Part shown: positions 61,645-64,000 of the stretch, one piece after another
Position numbering within the stretch: the first letter of the stretch is position 1
Layout: each line of letters starts with the position of its first letter
Source of the DNA: Planctomycetota bacterium
GTDB lineage: Bacteria; Planctomycetota; PUPC01; JACPCR01
Assembly (NCBI GenBank): GCA_016179685.1
Contig: JACPCR010000097.1
Span: 1-64,000 of the forward strand
Direction of reading: 5' to 3'
DNA length: 64,000 nucleotides
Translations under genes and position numbers: made by a program
Notes under the pieces: model-generated
The model's input: only the letters and a program-made list of their open reading frames with translations
Database searches by the model: none
Told to the model about the DNA's origin: nothing

Positions 61645-62736
61645 ATGAACGACTTTCTTGGATGCCACAAGCTCGAGCTGGATACGCCGGCCTTGCTCCT
61701 CGACCTCGGCGCGTTCGAGCGCAACCTGAAGAAGATGCAGGGCTTCGTCGATGCACACGGCGTGCGCCTGCGACCCCATTTCAAGGCGCACCGCACGCCC
61801 GAGATCGTCCGCTGGCAACACCAACTCGGCGCCCGCGGCGTCACCTGCGCCAAGCTGGCCGAGGCCGAGCATCTCGCCAGCCTCGGATTCGACGATTTCC
61901 TCGTCGCCAACCAGGTGGCCGGCGAGATCAAGCTCAGACGCCTCGCCGCCCTCTCCGCCGCCTCCGAGGTCACCGTCGCCGCCGACAGCGAGGCTGGCGT
62001 CCGGGCCATGGACCAGGCCGCTCGCTCCGCCGGCGTGGCCTTCAACGTCGTCATCGAAGTGGACCTGGGGATGAACCGCTCCGGGGTGGCCGCGGGTGAA
62101 TCGACCCTGGCGCTGGCCCGGACGATCACCGGTCTGCCCGGTCTGCGCTTCCGGGGCTTAATGGCCTACGAGGGACACCTGGTCGACCTCGCCCTCAGCG
62201 AGGAAAAGAACGCTCGCATCCGTGCGACCATCGAGCGGCTGATCGAAACGCGGCGTCTCCTCGAGCGCTCCGGCATTCCGGTGGAGATCGTGAGCTGCGG
62301 CGGAACAGGCTCCTATCACGTCACCGCCACGTGCCCGGGCGTCACGGAGATTCAAGCGGGCACCTACGGCGTGGGCGACACGCTTTTCGCCCGGGCGGGC
62401 AGCGACTTCGAGTGCGCCGCCACCGTTTTGGCCACGGTGACCTCTCGGCCCACGCCCGATCGGGCCATCACGGACTGCGGCCTCAAGGCGATCCATCCGA
62501 TCGTCGGGCTCGCCCTCGCCCGCAGCCACCCGAACTGGAAGCTCCAGCCGCTCTCCGCCGAGCATGGCCGCCTCGTCCGCGAAGGCCAGGGTCCCGACCT
62601 CCGCGTCGGGGAAAAGGTCGAGTTCGAGGTGTTCTACGCGGACGGCACGATCAATCTCCACGAGCGCTGGTTCTGCCTTCGGGACGGCCGTGTCGAGGAT
62701 ATCTGGGAGATCAGCGGCCGCGGCAAGAGCCAATAG
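61645..62736 (+). CDS. D-threonine aldolase/D-serine dehydratase-like PLP enzyme
   Basis: The 363-residue fold-type III PLP enzyme (alanine racemase-type barrel) has the PLP lysine in LRPHFKAHRTPEI, GVTCAKLAEAEHLAS and FNVVIEVDLGMNRSG. The C-terminal domain carries the metal site of D-threonine aldolases and D-serine dehydratases, with a His in AIHPIVG and the end reading NLHERWFCLRDG. It should split D-threonine or dehydrate D-serine. The ATG at 61645 starts the conserved region; the frame is open 42 codons upstream. A D-aminoacylase follows, which fits D-amino-acid use. Confidence 0.88.
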   Translation: MNDFLGCHKLELDTPALLLDLGAFERNLKKMQGFVDAHGVRLRPHFKAHRTPEIVRWQHQLGARGVTCAKLAEAEHLASLGFDDFLVANQVAGEIKLRRLAALSAASEVTVAADSEAGVRAMDQAARSAGVAFNVVIEVDLGMNRSGVAAGESTLALARTITGLPGLRFRGLMAYEGHLVDLALSEEKNARIRATIERLIETRRLLERSGIPVEIVSCGGTGSYHVTATCPGVTEIQAGTYGVGDTLFARAGSDFECAATVLATVTSRPTPDRAITDCGLKAIHPIVGLALARSHPNWKLQPLSAEHGRLVREGQGPDLRVGEKVEFEVFYADGTINLHERWFCLRDGRVEDIWEISGRGKSQ

Positions 62737-62778
62737 TATTCCGATTCAGAAGTGCTCCCGCACTTCTGAATCGGAATA
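62737..62778. repeat. Conserved-core hairpin, copy h (perfect 19-bp stem)
   Basis: TATTCCGATTCAGAAGTGC (62737-62755) and its exact reverse complement (62760-62778) enclose TCCC. It begins at the base after the stop codon of the PLP enzyme. There is no T-tract. Confidence 0.92.
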
Positions 62779-62790
62779 GCTTCTCAATAA

Positions 62791-62812
62791 CTTAAGGCGG
62801 GCGAAGCCCGCA
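62791..62812. repeat. Copy of the GGCGGGCGAAGCCCGC hairpin
   Basis: These 22 bases, starting CTTAAGGCGGGCGAAGC, are the exact reverse complement of the hairpin and its flank at the right edge of MITE copy 2 (45198-45219). The rest of the gap to 63113 has small palindromes around CCCAGTGGGA and GTGGGCG and no gene. Confidence 0.8.
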
Positions 62813-63113
62813 ACCGAACAGGGTTCGGAAAGGTGTCCCGCCAGACTTGTCCCAGTGGGAGGCGGGTCAGGAATCAACGGACACCCGACACCTGACACCT
62901 TTCAACTTCTCCGCCTGATGCCCACGGAGTGGGCGTGGGGCGCGGAGAAGTTACACCCTGAGACTCTCATCCCAGCGGGACCCTACGGGAGACTGATGTT
63001 GTGGGCTTCGCCCATACGCGTTCACGTTCCTCACCGTTCAGAAGCTTTGCTCTACAGCACCGCGATTGAAATTCTGAGACCGCTCAGCGCCCACTTTTCT
63101 GGGAGGCCCGACC

Positions 63114-64000
63114 ATGCCTGACTTGACCGGATCCTTCGACCTGCTTCTGCGGCGCGGCCGCATCGTGGATGGTAGCGGCAGTCCCTGGTATCCCGGCGAC
63201 GTCGGCGTCCGCGGCGATCGGATAGCGGCCGTGGGACACATCCCGTCCGCTCAGGCCAAGCGTGAAATCGACGCCAGCGGGAAGGTCGTCTGCCCCGGCT
63301 TCATCGACGTCCACGTCCACTCGGAAATGGGCATCCTGACCGGCGAGGCCTCGGAAGGCCGCATCCGCCAGGGGGTGACCACTGACCTCCTGGCCCCGGA
63401 CGGGCTGTCGTTCGCTCCGCTTTCGGTCACCCGGCTGGCCGAGATGCGGCGTTATCTGGCCATTTTCCTGGGCGAGCCGGAGCTGGATTGGAGCTGGAGC
63501 AGCCTGGCGGAATACCTGGCTCGATTCGAGGGCCGCGTGGCGATGAACGTGGTGCCCCAGGTGGCGTTCAATGCCATCCGGGCGGAGGCCGTCGGCTGGG
63601 AGGCCAGGCCCGCCACGCCCACGGAGCTGGAGCGCATGAAGGACCTTACCCGAGAAGCGATGGAACAAGGCGCCTGCGGCATCCAGACCGGCCTCGAGTA
63701 CTACCCCTCCGCGCATTCCGGCACGGACGAGCTGGTCGAGGTGAGCCGCGTCGTGGCCGAGCACGGCGGCGTCTATTCTTCGCATATCCGCGGCTACGGC
63801 GACCGGCTCGGCACTGCGCTCGAAGAAACCTTCGCCATCAGCGAGCGCGCGGGTCTCCCGGTGCACGTTTCTCATCTCTTCGGGCTGCCGGAGCTATACC
63901 GGCCGCTCGAAGCCGCGCGGGCCCGGGGCATCGACGTCACCTATGACGCCTATCCTTACACGGCGGGCTGCACTCACCTCATTTACTGCTTCCCGCCGTG
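63114..64000 (+). CDS. N-acyl-D-amino-acid deacylase (partial, runs off the window)
   Basis: The first 295 codons of an amidohydrolase are present: FDLLLRRGRIVDGSGSPWYPGDVGVRGDRIAAVG, the metal motif GFIDVHVHSEMG, GACGIQTGLEYYPSAHS, SSHIRGYGDRL and HVSHLFG. This pattern fits D-aminoacylases, which release D-amino acids from N-acyl forms. GGGAGG at 63101-63106 is the ribosome binding site for the ATG at 63114. The C-terminal half lies beyond 64000. It may be transcribed with the D-threonine-aldolase-like gene upstream. Confidence 0.88.
   Translation, partial: MPDLTGSFDLLLRRGRIVDGSGSPWYPGDVGVRGDRIAAVGHIPSAQAKREIDASGKVVCPGFIDVHVHSEMGILTGEASEGRIRQGVTTDLLAPDGLSFAPLSVTRLAEMRRYLAIFLGEPELDWSWSSLAEYLARFEGRVAMNVVPQVAFNAIRAEAVGWEARPATPTELERMKDLTREAMEQGACGIQTGLEYYPSAHSGTDELVEVSRVVAEHGGVYSSHIRGYGDRLGTALEETFAISERAGLPVHVSHLFGLPELYRPLEAARARGIDVTYDAYPYTAGCTHLIYCFPP

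Overview
The window is high-GC bacterial chromosome with an almost purely housekeeping and saprophytic gene set. Several features point to a diderm, free-living degrader of complex organic matter: a very large AsmA/YdbH-type envelope protein, Lgt, five Gfo/Idh/MocA oxidoreductases, phytanoyl-CoA dioxygenase, mandelate racemase family, GH-type and beta-helix enzymes, sialidase-like BNR protein, and many short intergenic palindromes. This style fits Planctomycetota, Hydrogenedentota, Sumerlaeota or a related uncultured phylum. That is inference from gene style; there is no rRNA or ribosomal protein here to settle it.

Layout. 0-6 kb: fragment of an exported Ig-like protein, PhyH dioxygenase, giant AsmA-like protein. 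6-14 kb: unknown secreted protein with a strong terminator, a CxxU (selenocysteine) AhpD-like protein read through an in-frame TGA, M19 dipeptidase, threonine ammonia-lyase, SAM methyltransferase, split membrane/spermidine-synthase-like pair. 14-22 kb (minus): Gfo/Idh, beta-helix protein, and a four-gene overlapping operon (Gfo/Idh, beta-CASP nuclease-like, ZIP transporter, Lgt). 22-30 kb: LarA-like protein, VapBC-like toxin-antitoxin pair with a palindromic promoter, membrane protein, decayed formylglycine-generating-enzyme (FGE) fragment, Rieske protein, ArgG, two carbohydrate-type enzymes. 30.7-44.7 kb (minus): a tight five-gene operon encoding an ABC-2 exporter (permease and ATPase), a GH2-like/GT2 fusion, a 2162-residue exported protein with repeated beta-sandwich modules, and a GH clan A-CBM9 enzyme; this looks like a polysaccharide synthesis, export and trimming locus. 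45-49.8 kb: tRNA-His with terminator, enolase-superfamily enzyme, DUF434, sulfate adenylyltransferase. 50-57.3 kb (plus): six-gene sugar-type cluster (three Gfo/Idh, an amidotransferase-fold/deacetylase-like protein, cupin, DegT-type aminotransferase). 57.5-61.4 kb (minus): DUF6259-type glycosidase and the wreck of a restriction-modification locus that still carries an MntA-HepT pair. 61.6-64 kb: D-threonine-aldolase-like PLP enzyme and D-aminoacylase (runs off the end).

The most notable signals are (1) the selenoprotein with a bacterial SECIS-like hairpin; (2) a family of hairpins with a conserved centre and co-varying arms placed directly at gene 3' ends; (3) a roughly 200-bp MITE-like element with 13-bp terminal inverted repeats in two copies, one lying between two copies of a 17-bp hairpin; and (4) the five-gene ABC/GT2-GH2/giant-protein operon.
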